A DNA stretch of 64,000 nucleotides from an uncultured Ectothiorhodospiraceae bacterium. Its GTDB lineage: Bacteria; Pseudomonadota; Gammaproteobacteria; S012-40. Each line of letters starts with the position of its first letter. The stretch's first letter is position 1. The DNA lies in contig CALZJE010000004.1 of assembly GCA_945787715.1 (NCBI GenBank), positions 33,797-97,796 of the forward strand, written 5' to 3'. The notes beneath the pieces are model-generated. The model made no database searches. It saw only the letters and a list, made by a program, of their open reading frames with translations, and had not been told where the DNA came from. The translations under genes were made by a program, and so were the position numbers. Positions 1-9,518 of the stretch are shown piece after piece.

Positions 1-2097
1 TACATTCAACTCAAGAATCAAGCTTTAGAATTGGGTTTAAAACTGAATGATAAAAAACCTGAATATATCTCGTTACATCGAGCAATCTTATCTGGCTTAT
101 TAAGCAATATTGGTTTTAAAACTGAAAATAAAGAGTTTAGTGGTGCTAAGCAAAAAAAATATTTTATATTTCCTGGTTCGCATCTCTTTAAAAAACCTCC
201 GAAGTGGGTCGTCGCTTCTGAAATTGTGGAAACAGGAAAGAACTACGCGCGAAATGTGGCAAGTATAGATCCTGAGTGGTTGGTCGATTTGGCAAGTCAT
301 CTACTTAATCGTAGTTACTTCGAACCCCATTGGCAGAAAAAAAGTGGGCAAGTTGGTGCTTTTGAGAAAATCGGTCTGTTTGGCTTGATTATTATCCAGA
401 AAAAACGTGTGAACTATGGGCCTATTAATCCAAAGGAATCGCGAGAACTATTTATTCGTCATGCACTCGTCTATGGGGAAGTAAAAACGCCAGAACGATT
501 TATTACGAAAAATTTACAAGCTATTAAGGCAATAGAAGCGGAGGAAAGTAAATATCGTCGGCCAGACCTTCTTTTACCTGAAGAAGATATAATTGAGTTC
601 TTTGATAAAACTATTCCCGAGGATATGTACTCCTGGAAAAGTTTTAAACTTTGGTACGATAAAAGAAAAAAAGATGACCCCGACTTTTTGGTGTTCACTG
701 AAGAGCAACTAATCCGAAAATCAAAGCAGAACGATGTAGAGGAATCGCATCCTGATAAACTTCAAATCAATACATTCCAATTCAAGTTGAAATATCGGTT
801 TGAACCGGGCGTTAAAAATGATGGTGTAACAGCTATTGTACCTCTGAGTTTATTAAGTCAATTAAAGTCATATTGGTTTGATTGGTTGGTGCCTGGGCTG
901 ATAAAAGAAAAAATCACATTGTTAATAAAATCCTTACCAAAGAATTTACGCAGGAATTTCGTGCCAGCCCCTGATTTCGCACAAAAAATATTGGAGTCAT
1001 GTAGGCTTTATGAGCGGCCGTTACTTTTAACCATAAGTGAAAAACTGAGTGAATTCGGGTCAGTTAAAATTAAAGAGTCAGATTTCAGCTTTGATAAACT
1101 CCCTCCATACCTATTCTTTAATATTGAATTGATTGATTTAGAAGGAAAAACAATTGATCAAAGTCGCGATATCTCACAACTTCAAAAGAGATATGCAGAA
1201 CAATCAGAAAAAGAGTTCGAAGAATTACCACTGGATCAATTGGAAATTGAAGGAATCATCGATTGGAGTTTTGGGGATTTGCCGGATTCTAAAGAGCTGG
1301 ATTCCCCAATGGGAAATTTGACGGTCTACCCCGCATTGATCGACGAAAAAGATTCAGTAAGATTAAAATATTTCCCTACACAAAAAGAAGCTAGCTTGCA
1401 TTCAAAAACAGGAATGATTCGTTTAATCAAACTTTCACTTGATAACAAAATTCAATATTTAAAGAAGAACCTTGCGCATATTGATAAGCAATGCATGTAC
1501 TACGCCTCTGTTGGTCAATGTAATGAACTTAAGCTTGATTTGGTCGATTTTGTTATCGACTCTGTTTTTTTAGAGGGAAGTAAGCCAATAAAAAGTCAGC
1601 AGGCATTTATAAAACTATTAGAAGAAAAACAGTCTGTTTTATTAGATACGGCAAATAGAGTTTGCAACATTAACTTGGAAGTTCTGAAAATATATAATGA
1701 ATGTAAAAAGAAACTAAAATCAGTTTCAAATCCTCAATTGTTAGAAGCATTAACAGATGTTCAAGAACAACTTCAGAATCTTGTTTATCGAAAATATCTC
1801 TCCGAATTAGATATTGAGTCGCTCAATAGTATTCCTCGGTATTTAAAAGCAATTATCCGCCGGCTAGAGAAATTAAACGCTAATGTGTTAGTGGATAGAA
1901 AGCATATGTTAGAAATTAGGAAGTATTGGTCTAAGTATAAAAAGGTGAAAGCATCGCACCCTGAAAAAATGGACGATATTGCTGATCTGCGTTGGATGAT
2001 GGAGGAATACAGGGTTTCGTTGTGGGCACAGGAGCTCAAAACTCGTTACCCAATTTCCTCTAAAAGGTTAGATGAGCAATTCAAGAAGATTAGCTAA
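1..2097 (+). CDS. hrpA: ATP-dependent RNA helicase HrpA, 3' part only
   Basis: This is the C-terminal part of a DEAH-box RNA helicase of the HrpA family. The frame is open from base 1 (codons before the TTG at 31 read through without a stop), so the gene starts upstream of the window and the TTG is not a real start. The visible ~698 residues carry the long basic and acidic C-terminal region typical of bacterial HrpA (OB-fold and DUF3418 part), ending in the family-like tail ISSKRLDEQF. The helicase motifs (Walker A, DEAH) lie outside the window and were not seen. HrpA is a cytoplasmic helicase linked to mRNA processing and ribosome rescue in enterobacteria. The next gene follows 180 bp later without an evident terminator. 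Confidence 0.88.
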   Translation, partial: YIQLKNQALELGLKLNDKKPEYISLHRAILSGLLSNIGFKTENKEFSGAKQKKYFIFPGSHLFKKPPKWVVASEIVETGKNYARNVASIDPEWLVDLASHLLNRSYFEPHWQKKSGQVGAFEKIGLFGLIIIQKKRVNYGPINPKESRELFIRHALVYGEVKTPERFITKNLQAIKAIEAEESKYRRPDLLLPEEDIIEFFDKTIPEDMYSWKSFKLWYDKRKKDDPDFLVFTEEQLIRKSKQNDVEESHPDKLQINTFQFKLKYRFEPGVKNDGVTAIVPLSLLSQLKSYWFDWLVPGLIKEKITLLIKSLPKNLRRNFVPAPDFAQKILESCRLYERPLLLTISEKLSEFGSVKIKESDFSFDKLPPYLFFNIELIDLEGKTIDQSRDISQLQKRYAEQSEKEFEELPLDQLEIEGIIDWSFGDLPDSKELDSPMGNLTVYPALIDEKDSVRLKYFPTQKEASLHSKTGMIRLIKLSLDNKIQYLKKNLAHIDKQCMYYASVGQCNELKLDLVDFVIDSVFLEGSKPIKSQQAFIKLLEEKQSVLLDTANRVCNINLEVLKIYNECKKKLKSVSNPQLLEALTDVQEQLQNLVYRKYLSELDIESLNSIPRYLKAIIRRLEKLNANVLVDRKHMLEIRKYWSKYKKVKASHPEKMDDIADLRWMMEEYRVSLWAQELKTRYPISSKRLDEQFKKIS

Positions 2098-2276
2098 ATT
2101 CTTGAAGTTAATATCCTGTGTGACAATTTCAAACATTTGTTTTTAATAATGTATTACGTGGATTGAATAATCATTCAGAACTTCAATAGATTGGCCGTTA
2201 AGCTGTATATGCATGAGAGGCGTATGGCTTAATTACCACACACTCATAATGAACATTAAAGTTGGTGCCATTCTCT

Positions 2277-4610
2277 ATGATGTCAAGATCATTCTTGTTG
2301 GTGGGGTTCTTAGTTCTTGAATGTTTTGTATTTTTATTTCTAAGCATTAATGTTGTTAATGTCGTAAATGACTCTTTGACTAAGACATTGCAACATGAAG
2401 CGTCAATTCTTGCTGATGCATTATCCCCAGCTGCTGTAAAAGCTATTATTTCCAATAATCACAACGAACTCAGTGAGTCAGTTAAACGTATATATCGTAC
2501 CGAACACATAGAGCATGTGCAGGTAGTCGATGCTTCAGATAATCAGATTGTCTCTTCAATTTTGGATTCTGATGTGAAAATTGGTATCTCTGACCCGACG
2601 TTTGCTTCTATATATGTACATAAACCTCTTTACAATGATGGAAAAATTATTGGGAAAATCAGTCTGATAGTTTCTTCCAAGCTCATTCAGTCATCACTCT
2701 CTGATATTTACCAAAGTTTGTATCTTGTTGCGCTGCTTGTGATATTCCTAAATTTATTAGGTGTAATGTTTTTTCGAAAGTTAATTTCGAGAAATGTTGG
2801 TGTTGGTCAATTTAATGACCTTGCACATCAATGTGGTGTGATAACGCTTAGTTCAGAAAATAAAACTTGTATCGATGGTAGGATTAATAGTCTTGAAAAA
2901 TTAAAGCATGCTTTGATATGTAAATCTCCAGAAGCGATCGTACTTATTGATCACAACAATAATATTATTGAATTTAATTCACCTTCAGAATTATTGTTTA
3001 GTGTTGATAGTCATAATGTGGTGGGTAGAAATCTTGATGAAGTGTTTTGTCTATCGAATCATGAAGAAAAACACTCGCTTAGCGAAGTGGTTGGAAAGAT
3101 ACAAAATGTGGGACAAGAAAAACGCATAAGTGTAAAAGTGCATAATTCGATAAGTACTGATGCTGATGTGTTAATGGATGTCGTTACGTTTGATTGTTCT
3201 AATCGTAATAAACACGCTATTTTGTATTTTAAAAGATTAAATGTTCAAGTGAATGAAGATTTGATTAAACAGTATGTTGCTAAGCTGGATGACTTAACTA
3301 GCTTACCTTGCAGGGATGTATTGGTTGAGCATCTTTGCGGGGCAATACAATATGCAAAAGAAGAGAATCGACTGGTAGTAGTACTGAAGTTAGGATTAGA
3401 TCGGTTTAAGAACATCAACGACTCACTTGGGCATCACATAGGGAATGAGTTGCTACTGAATGTTGCTCACCGATTGTCTTCAATGTTGAGGCGTGGAGAC
3501 ATAGTATCCCGTGTTAGCGGCGATCAATTTGTTATTGTGCTTGCTGATGTATCCGAATTCACAAGTCCCGACAGTTTGATAAAACGGCACATTGATGTTT
3601 TTGCTGATCCGTTTGTTGTCGAAAGTCACTCATTACATGTCAATGTAAGTATAGGTGTTACGGTATATCCGACTGATGATACTGATGTTGAGATTTTGCT
3701 TCGCAATGCAGAATCGGCAATGTTTCGTGCAAAACTTACTAGCGGTAGTAGCTACGAATTTTATTCAGATGAAATGCGATCTCGTTCGAAAGAACGGCTT
3801 TTCCTGGAAAATGAGTTACGCTCTGCTCTGAAATATGATCAGTTTGAACTTTATTATCAGCCTCAAGTAGATCTTTCTTCTGGGAAAATTATCGGTGTCG
3901 AAGCATTGATACGTTGGAATCACCCAACACTTGGTCAAATTCCTCCAATTCGTTTTATCTCGATAGCGGAGGAGACTGGATTAATTGTACCAATAGGTGA
4001 ATGGGTTATACGACGAGCATGTGAACAAAATATGGAACTAACGAAAGAGCGCGGTGAGAATCTCATGCTTGCAATCAATTTGTCAGCTCGGCAATTCACC
4101 GCAAATAATATTGTAGGAACTGTGGCTGATGTTTTGAATGAAACCCAGTATCCTCCAGAGTATCTCGAGCTGGAGATCACTGAAAGTCTTTTGATGGATA
4201 ATATTGACGGAGTAGCAAGTGTATTAAAAATATTCAGCGACCAGGGAATTAAAATATCGATGGATGATTTTGGGACTGGGTATTCGTCGTTAAGTTATTT
4301 GAAGAAATTTCCTATTAATACGTTGAAAGTTGATCGAATATTTGTCAATGATATTTTGAATGATTCAGATAATGCATCCATTGTTAGAGCAACCATTAAA
4401 ATGGCGCATAGCTTAAATATTGACATAGTCGCTGAAGGTGTCGAGACAGAAGAACAGTTGAGCTTTTTATATCAACATCATTGCGATAAAATCCAAGGTT
4501 TCTTATTTAGCAAACCTTTGCGAATAGGTGAGCTAAAAAATTTATTGAGAGAAGATAAAATGTTGCATTTACCTTATATGCCCAGATACTCAGCCGCTAG
4601 ATTTCAATAG
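2277..4610 (+). CDS. membrane PAS-GGDEF-EAL protein, probable c-di-GMP phosphodiesterase
   Basis: The protein has an N-terminal membrane segment (residues ~4-26), a ~120-residue probable periplasmic sensor region, a second membrane segment (~148-168), a PAS-like region (~210-300), a GGDEF domain and a C-terminal EAL domain. The GGDEF signature is degenerate (SGDQF, residues 414-418), so cyclase activity is doubtful. The EAL domain keeps EAL (542-544), NLSARQF, ELEITES, DDFGTGYSS (663 on), KVDR, AEGVE and QGF, which fits an active phosphodiesterase with the GGDEF part regulatory. The frame also allows TTG at 2262. I prefer ATG 2277 (or 2280), although no good ribosome site is visible. A PilZ effector gene lies downstream. 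The stop codon falls inside an octanucleotide repeat. Confidence 0.9.
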   Translation: MMSRSFLLVGFLVLECFVFLFLSINVVNVVNDSLTKTLQHEASILADALSPAAVKAIISNNHNELSESVKRIYRTEHIEHVQVVDASDNQIVSSILDSDVKIGISDPTFASIYVHKPLYNDGKIIGKISLIVSSKLIQSSLSDIYQSLYLVALLVIFLNLLGVMFFRKLISRNVGVGQFNDLAHQCGVITLSSENKTCIDGRINSLEKLKHALICKSPEAIVLIDHNNNIIEFNSPSELLFSVDSHNVVGRNLDEVFCLSNHEEKHSLSEVVGKIQNVGQEKRISVKVHNSISTDADVLMDVVTFDCSNRNKHAILYFKRLNVQVNEDLIKQYVAKLDDLTSLPCRDVLVEHLCGAIQYAKEENRLVVVLKLGLDRFKNINDSLGHHIGNELLLNVAHRLSSMLRRGDIVSRVSGDQFVIVLADVSEFTSPDSLIKRHIDVFADPFVVESHSLHVNVSIGVTVYPTDDTDVEILLRNAESAMFRAKLTSGSSYEFYSDEMRSRSKERLFLENELRSALKYDQFELYYQPQVDLSSGKIIGVEALIRWNHPTLGQIPPIRFISIAEETGLIVPIGEWVIRRACEQNMELTKERGENLMLAINLSARQFTANNIVGTVADVLNETQYPPEYLELEITESLLMDNIDGVASVLKIFSDQGIKISMDDFGTGYSSLSYLKKFPINTLKVDRIFVNDILNDSDNASIVRATIKMAHSLNIDIVAEGVETEEQLSFLYQHHCDKIQGFLFSKPLRIGELKNLLREDKMLHLPYMPRYSAARFQ

Positions 4611-4640
4611 TTCAATAGTTCAATAGTTCAATAGTTCAAT
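4603..4640 (+). repeat. octanucleotide tandem repeat TTCAATAG (about 4.75 copies)
   Basis: Four perfect copies of TTCAATAG plus six bases of a fifth run head to tail from 4603. The first unit supplies the TAG stop codon of the GGDEF-EAL gene, and the rest are 3' untranslated. Slippage would change the spacer length but not the protein, because the stop sits in the first unit. Confidence 0.95.
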
Positions 4641-4977
4641 ATTCGTTACAAATTGACCAATTCGCCTACAACCTTTTCCTACTTTCTTTCCCTCTTTCCT
4701 TCTTGAATTGTAAGTCAATAATCTTTGTCCAGTAGTGCCCAGATTGCTACTACCTTTTTCTAGGTTTAATACAATGATTTCAGTATGGCGCACCAAAACC
4801 CGATGTCAAAAGAGGCGTTTGACTCGAGTGCGGCGCAGGAAGCATTTTAAGCGATCATAACTACTTGATACTTATATACCCATGAATTGCATAGGACTTC
4901 GCGGTATGCTCGTTGCAATGTGATGGATGCCGCTAACGTTGTTAGGGAATACGCTTAGTCTCTGCCAGGAGGGCTCT
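4641..4977. other. intergenic stretch before the PilZ gene
   Basis: No credible ORF is seen. The left part has a pyrimidine-rich tract on the + strand (about 4671-4705, mostly C and T). The right end carries the strong AGGAGG ribosome site of the PilZ gene. No terminator hairpin or confident promoter was recognised. Confidence 0.5.
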
Positions 4978-5406
4978 ATGCGAAAACATATTAGACATCC
5001 ATCAGATATTCCCATCGAAGTTACTCAGTTGGGGTATGAGCAGCTATCAACTGAAAACTTAAAAGATATTAGTTTTGGTGGCTTATCATTTCACTCTAAA
5101 GAATCAATTTCTCTCGGTCAGTTAATTAAGATCCATATTCCAGTTGTGGAGCCAGAGTTTGAAATATTAGCTAAAGTTGTTTGGTGCGAGCAACAGTCAG
5201 GCGCTTTTGAAATTGGTGTGGAGCTAGATAATCATGATGCTGCTTTTCGTGTTCGCATGATTGAGCAAGTATGCCATATTGAGCACTACAAGCATCAAGT
5301 GCTTTCTGAGCAAGGGCGTCACTTATCAGGCGCAGAAGCCGCCATGGAGTGGATAGCAAAATATGCACACACTTTTCCTAAAATTGACGAGTTGGAATCG
5401 ACATGA
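4978..5406 (+). CDS. PilZ domain protein (c-di-GMP receptor)
   Basis: This 142-residue protein begins with a PilZ domain. It has the two c-di-GMP binding signatures: RxxxR (R2 and R6 in RKHIRH) and D-x-S-x-x-G (DISFGG), followed by the expected beta strands. A ~55-residue helical tail follows. The start at 4978 is chosen because AGGAGG lies a few bases upstream and the RxxxR motif then sits at the N terminus; an upstream in-frame start at 4927 adds only an unlikely 17-residue extension. Both binding motifs are intact, so it probably responds to c-di-GMP. The nearby EAL protein could set local c-di-GMP levels, but that link is inference. Confidence 0.9.
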   Translation: MRKHIRHPSDIPIEVTQLGYEQLSTENLKDISFGGLSFHSKESISLGQLIKIHIPVVEPEFEILAKVVWCEQQSGAFEIGVELDNHDAAFRVRMIEQVCHIEHYKHQVLSEQGRHLSGAEAAMEWIAKYAHTFPKIDELEST

Positions 5407-5470
5407 AAATAGCGTCATTTACTCGATTTTGTTAAAATGTGTGGTTTGTTTAACAATTTGAAGTCACATT

Positions 5471-6799
5471 ATGAAAGCTCCCGAATTACTGTCTCCTGCT
5501 GGCACCTACAAAAACATGCAGTACGCATTTGCCTATGGTGCAGATGCGGTATACGCGGGGCAGCCCCGATATAGTTTACGTGTTCGTAATAATGATTTTT
5601 CGATGGAAAATCTACAGAAAGGCATTAGTGAAGCCCATCAACGCGGTAAAAAGTTTTTTGTTGCGAGTAATTTATTACCTCATAATGCCAAGTTGAAAAC
5701 TTATTTGGCAGATATGAAACCTATTGTTGAAATGAATCCTGATGCCTTAATCATGGCCGACCCAGGGTTGATTCATATGGTGCGAGAAGAGTGGCCAGAA
5801 ATGACGATTCATCTATCTGTTCAGGCAAATACTGTTAACTATGCAGCTGTAAAATTTTGGCAAACTCTTGGAATCAAGCGAGTCATTCTTTCTCGTGAAT
5901 TATCTCTTGAAGAAATTGAAGAAATAAAACAACAGTGCCCGGAAATGGAATTGGAAGTTTTTGTTCATGGTGCTTTGTGTATAGCTTACTCTGGACGCTG
6001 TCTCTTATCGGGTTACTTTAATCATCGAGATCCTAATCAAGGGACTTGTACAAATTCTTGTCGATGGAACTATACCGCTCACGAAGCAGAAGAGACAGAA
6101 ACGGGTGATGTCAAAAGAGCTAAGCCAAGGGTGGATCAGCCAGTCATGTTTGATCCTAAAAAAGACAATATACCCCGGGAGGAAGTGCTTCTCATCGAGG
6201 AGGAAGGGCGTCCGGGTGAGTTGATGCCTATGTTCGAGGATGAGCATGGAACTTATATTATGAACTCGAAAGATCTACGTGCAATTCAACATGTACAAAA
6301 GCTTGCAGAAATTGGTGTAGACTCGTTAAAGATTGAAGGTCGTACTAAATCTCATTTTTATACAGCGAGAACTGCACAAATTTATCGCCGAGCAATTGAT
6401 GATGCGATCGCAGGTAGAGAGTTTAATTTTGAATTAATGACAGCGCTAGATGGATTGGCAAACCGGGGTTATACAGAAGGTTTTTATCGCCGTCACGTAC
6501 CTGAGGAGTATCAAAATTATACGCAGGGAAATTCCCTTTCAACAACTCAAAAATTTGTAGGCGAGATTATAGGTTTTGATACTGAAACAGGGATGATGGA
6601 TGTCGACGTGAAAAATAAGTTCTCTGTTGGGAATGAATTAGAGCTTATGTATCCTGGTGGTGCTCGAACATTTGTACTGGAAGTAATGGAGGATCAAAAA
6701 GGCAATGCGATGGAGGTGGCTAAGGGTAGTGGCTACCATGTTAAAATTCCTTCTCCCGTTAACGATCCTGAGCTGGGATTATTGATGGTTAATTTTTAA
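5471..6799 (+). CDS. trhP: U32-family tRNA hydroxylation protein TrhP (YegQ)
   Basis: The 442 residues match the YegQ/TrhP branch of peptidase family U32, which with TrhO makes 5-hydroxyuridine at the tRNA wobble position in E. coli (family knowledge). It starts with the family opening KAPELLSPAG, contains ADAVYAGQPRYSLR, and has the Cys-rich segment around ALCIAYSGRCLLSGYF and TCTNSCRW, with four cysteines placed as in the family's probable iron-sulfur site. The 'peptidase' label is historical. Length agrees with E. coli YegQ (~450). It is apparently monocistronic, with a 64-bp AT-rich leader after the PilZ gene. Confidence 0.92.
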   Translation: MKAPELLSPAGTYKNMQYAFAYGADAVYAGQPRYSLRVRNNDFSMENLQKGISEAHQRGKKFFVASNLLPHNAKLKTYLADMKPIVEMNPDALIMADPGLIHMVREEWPEMTIHLSVQANTVNYAAVKFWQTLGIKRVILSRELSLEEIEEIKQQCPEMELEVFVHGALCIAYSGRCLLSGYFNHRDPNQGTCTNSCRWNYTAHEAEETETGDVKRAKPRVDQPVMFDPKKDNIPREEVLLIEEEGRPGELMPMFEDEHGTYIMNSKDLRAIQHVQKLAEIGVDSLKIEGRTKSHFYTARTAQIYRRAIDDAIAGREFNFELMTALDGLANRGYTEGFYRRHVPEEYQNYTQGNSLSTTQKFVGEIIGFDTETGMMDVDVKNKFSVGNELELMYPGGARTFVLEVMEDQKGNAMEVAKGSGYHVKIPSPVNDPELGLLMVNF

Positions 6800-7163
6800 G
6801 AACTCTGCTATCGTTTATCATTCAATGCATATTCAAAATGGTCGCTCTCATATTTTTTATTGATTTGTATATAAATTAGTCTGATCTAGTTTAAATCGCA
6901 TAATACATGATGAACTATTGCGGTGAAGAGAAAATTAGTTTTTTTCCTACAAGTTATATTTCCATGGGAATTATGTCACTTCTTTCCCCAGTTTGGCCAA
7001 TACAAAACAACCAATACAACGCCTATTGACTGATCAGGGTAACATGCAACTTTCCTTTCGCTATGGTATATGAAACTATAAGTAAACCCGGATAATTCAT
7101 GAATTTGTTTCTTTTCATGTTTATGTTGCGAAGTATTAACGTTTCTAGAGAGGAGAACACGTA
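6800..7163. other. intergenic stretch between trhP and the YceI gene
   Basis: No gene is seen. The 9-mer CCAATACAA occurs twice as direct repeats at 6997-7005 and 7011-7019, a possible regulator site of unknown identity. The 3' end carries the GAGGAG ribosome site of the YceI gene. No clear terminator for trhP is visible. Confidence 0.4.
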
Positions 7164-7733
7164 ATGAGAATAGCGATGGTGCTTATCATTATGTTATTTG
7201 TTACATCTGCTTCAGCACAAAGTGAATTTTATAACATAGATCGAAATCATACCTTCCCTCATTTTGCTATTGATCATATGGGTATTTCTACTTTATGGGG
7301 GCGATTTGATCTTACAACCGGACGAATTCTCATTGATCGGGAAAATAGCAACGGCTATATCGAGGTGGAAATTTCTGCAGTGTCTGTTAATACAGGGCTA
7401 GAAAAACGAGATAAACAATTGCGATCTCCTGATTTTTTAAATGTGATGGAATATCCTGATATTAAATATAAGTCGAGAAATGTTATTTTTGATGGTCGTT
7501 ATAAAGCTAAAGTTGAAGGTGACCTTACTCTTTTAGGTATCACTAAGTCGGTTAATCTTGATGTGAATCGAATTCGATGTGGGGTTAATCCAGTAACAAA
7601 ACAAGATGTTTGTGGCTTTGAAGCGGCTGCAGAAATTAAACGTTCAGATTTTGGTAATACATTCGCTTATCCAAACGTAGGTGACAATATAAAGTTGTGG
7701 TTCCAAGTAGAAGCAATTAAAGAAGTAAGATAA
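7164..7733 (+). CDS. YceI-family secreted lipocalin-like protein
   Basis: A cleavable signal peptide (residues 1-18, ending ...TSASA before QSEF) precedes a YceI domain covering the rest of the 189 residues. Family hallmarks are the opening 'YNIDRNHTFPHFAIDHMG' pattern, repeated beta strands, and 'GDLTLLGITKSVNLDV'. YceI proteins are periplasmic beta-barrels that bind long isoprenoid or fatty-type ligands; the ligand here is unknown. There are two cysteines (in RCGV and DVCGF) in the usual loop. A strong ribosome site (GAGGAG) supports the start. It converges with rsmA with a 10-bp gap. Confidence 0.92.
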   Translation: MRIAMVLIIMLFVTSASAQSEFYNIDRNHTFPHFAIDHMGISTLWGRFDLTTGRILIDRENSNGYIEVEISAVSVNTGLEKRDKQLRSPDFLNVMEYPDIKYKSRNVIFDGRYKAKVEGDLTLLGITKSVNLDVNRIRCGVNPVTKQDVCGFEAAAEIKRSDFGNTFAYPNVGDNIKLWFQVEAIKEVR

Positions 7734-7743
7734 GAAAAGCCTA

Positions 7744-8529
7744 TTATTGCAGGCTACTAACCTGATTAGCAATTTCTACAAATTGGCTTATTTCTAATGT
7801 TTCCGCGCGACAGCCTGGATTAATGCCCAGGCTTTCAATTTCTTCTGTGGTTAATATTTTTTTCAAATTATTTCTCAAAGTTTTTCTACGTTGCGAGAAA
7901 CATTGAGTAACGATTTGAGCGAATATTTTTTCATCGACAACATTGTACGGATTAGTTGCATGAGGCTCGAGCCTTACAATCGCAGAATCCACTTTGGGCG
8001 GAGGAAAAAATGATCCAGGCTTGACTACAAACAGTCTTTCCACCCTGCAATGATATTGCATCATAACACTTAACCTGCCATAAGTTTTGCTGTTCGGTTT
8101 TGCAGCCATACGATCTACCACCTCTTTTTGTAGCATGAAATGCATGTCTGAAATATGGGGTAAAAAACTGATGAGATGGAACAATAGTGGCGTGGATATA
8201 TTGTAAGGTAAGTTGCCAACAACTCGAAAAGGCTGGTTATCTTTAACGAGTGTTGAAAAATCAAATTTTAACGCATCACTTTGATGAATACGTAAAGTGC
8301 CGAGATGATCTAGATTTTGATGGAGAATAGGAATTAAGTCTCTATCCAATTCAACAACGTCAATCTCGCCAACAGCTTTGAGAAGAGGTTCTGTGATAGC
8401 GCCTTTCCCTGGGCCAATTTCGACAAAGTTTTCGCCTTGCTGAGGATAAATCGCATGAATTATATTTTGAATCACCATGTTGTCATGGAGAAAGTTTTGG
8501 CCGAAACGTTTGCGTGGTTGGTGAGCCAT
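7744..8529 (-). CDS. rsmA: 16S rRNA (adenine1518/1519-N6) dimethyltransferase RsmA/KsgA
   Basis: RsmA uses SAM to dimethylate two adjacent adenines near the 3' end of 16S rRNA during late 30S assembly. The 261 residues contain the opening RKRFGQNFLHD, the SAM-binding motif FVEIGPGKGAIT, the acidic motif VVELDRDL, the catalytic NLPYN, and a C-terminal helical domain. It is the last gene of the minus-strand lptD-surA-pdxA-rsmA block, 2 bp after pdxA. The apaG-apaH genes that follow in E. coli are absent here. A short hairpin (AGCCT...AGGCT, 7741-7757) followed by T residues on the minus strand at the stop codon may be a weak terminator. Confidence 0.97.
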   Translation of the reverse strand: MAHQPRKRFGQNFLHDNMVIQNIIHAIYPQQGENFVEIGPGKGAITEPLLKAVGEIDVVELDRDLIPILHQNLDHLGTLRIHQSDALKFDFSTLVKDNQPFRVVGNLPYNISTPLLFHLISFLPHISDMHFMLQKEVVDRMAAKPNSKTYGRLSVMMQYHCRVERLFVVKPGSFFPPPKVDSAIVRLEPHATNPYNVVDEKIFAQIVTQCFSQRRKTLRNNLKKILTTEEIESLGINPGCRAETLEISQFVEIANQVSSLQ

Positions 8530-8531
8530 GA

Positions 8532-9518
8532 TTAATTTTTACTTTTCGTGATATCTAATGCGGTTTGTATTGCAAGCAACAAGCTTTGCTCACTTGCTTT
8601 GCCTGTTGCTGCAAGATCTAGTGCGGTACCGTGATCAACAGAGGTGCGAATAATAGGTAATCCTAGCGTTACATTAATCGCGTTACCAAACCCGATATAT
8701 TTTAGCACCGGCAAACCTTGGTCGTGGTACATCGTTAGAACTGCGTCAGCTTCTGCTAAATATTTTGGTGTAAACAGCGTATCAGCGGGAAGTGGGCCTG
8801 ATAAGTTCATCCCTTGCGCTTTTAGTTGATCAATAACAGGTGAGATAATATCTTTATCTTCTGTTCCCAGGTGGCCATCCTCACCTGCATGAGGATTCAG
8901 GCCTGCAACGAGAATTTTTGGATTAATGATGCCAAAGCTGTGTTGCAAATCGTGATGTAATATCTTTAAGGTTTGTTTTACTGATTTTTGAGTGATGTTT
9001 TCAGGTACCTTAAATAAAGGCATATGTGTTGTAACAAGCGCTACGCGAAGCCCTTCTGTTGCAAGCATCATTACGGGTAAGGGGGCATTGGTTTTTTCGG
9101 CAAGATACTCGGTGTGGCCAGAAAAATTGTTTACAACACTGTTGAGAACACTTTTTTGAATTGGGCCAGTAACAAGCGCATCCGCTTGTTTATTCATGCA
9201 GGCTTCTATTCCCAGGTCCAGAACATTTAGCACATACTGAGCATTTTCCTCGTCCAATTGGCCAGCGATACTCGGTTTGGCTAGTGATGTGGGTAGAACT
9301 TTTAAAGTTCCTGCTGGTGAGCAAGTACGATCATCTTCGAGTGAGCATTTTTGGATTTTAATGTCGAGTTTTAATTGTTTCGCACGATCAGCAAAAAATT
9401 CAATATCACCAATAGTAATTATGTCAGCATCAAATTCTTTTTGCGCGCAAAGTAGAACGATATCCGGGCCTATACCTGCAGGCTCTCCTGCAGATACAAC
9501 TATACGTGGCAGTTTCAT
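8532..9518 (-). CDS. pdxA: 4-hydroxythreonine-4-phosphate dehydrogenase PdxA
   Basis: PdxA is the NAD(P)-dependent, metal-requiring dehydrogenase of the DXP-dependent pyridoxal phosphate pathway. The 328 residues (E. coli 329) begin with IVVSAGEPAGIGPD and contain the metal and substrate motifs GHTEYLA, GLNPHAGEDG, MYHDQGLPVLKY and TSVDHGTALDLA with the conserved histidines. The start codon directly abuts the surA stop, and rsmA follows after 2 bp, so translational coupling is likely. Confidence 0.97.
   Translation of the reverse strand: MKLPRIVVSAGEPAGIGPDIVLLCAQKEFDADIITIGDIEFFADRAKQLKLDIKIQKCSLEDDRTCSPAGTLKVLPTSLAKPSIAGQLDEENAQYVLNVLDLGIEACMNKQADALVTGPIQKSVLNSVVNNFSGHTEYLAEKTNAPLPVMMLATEGLRVALVTTHMPLFKVPENITQKSVKQTLKILHHDLQHSFGIINPKILVAGLNPHAGEDGHLGTEDKDIISPVIDQLKAQGMNLSGPLPADTLFTPKYLAEADAVLTMYHDQGLPVLKYIGFGNAINVTLGLPIIRTSVDHGTALDLAATGKASEQSLLLAIQTALDITKSKN

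Noticed and set aside
2249..2320. Alternative ATG at 2249 upstream of the GGDEF-EAL gene
   Set aside because: It is in a different frame that stops within ~25 codons, and no clear frameshift joins it to the main protein.
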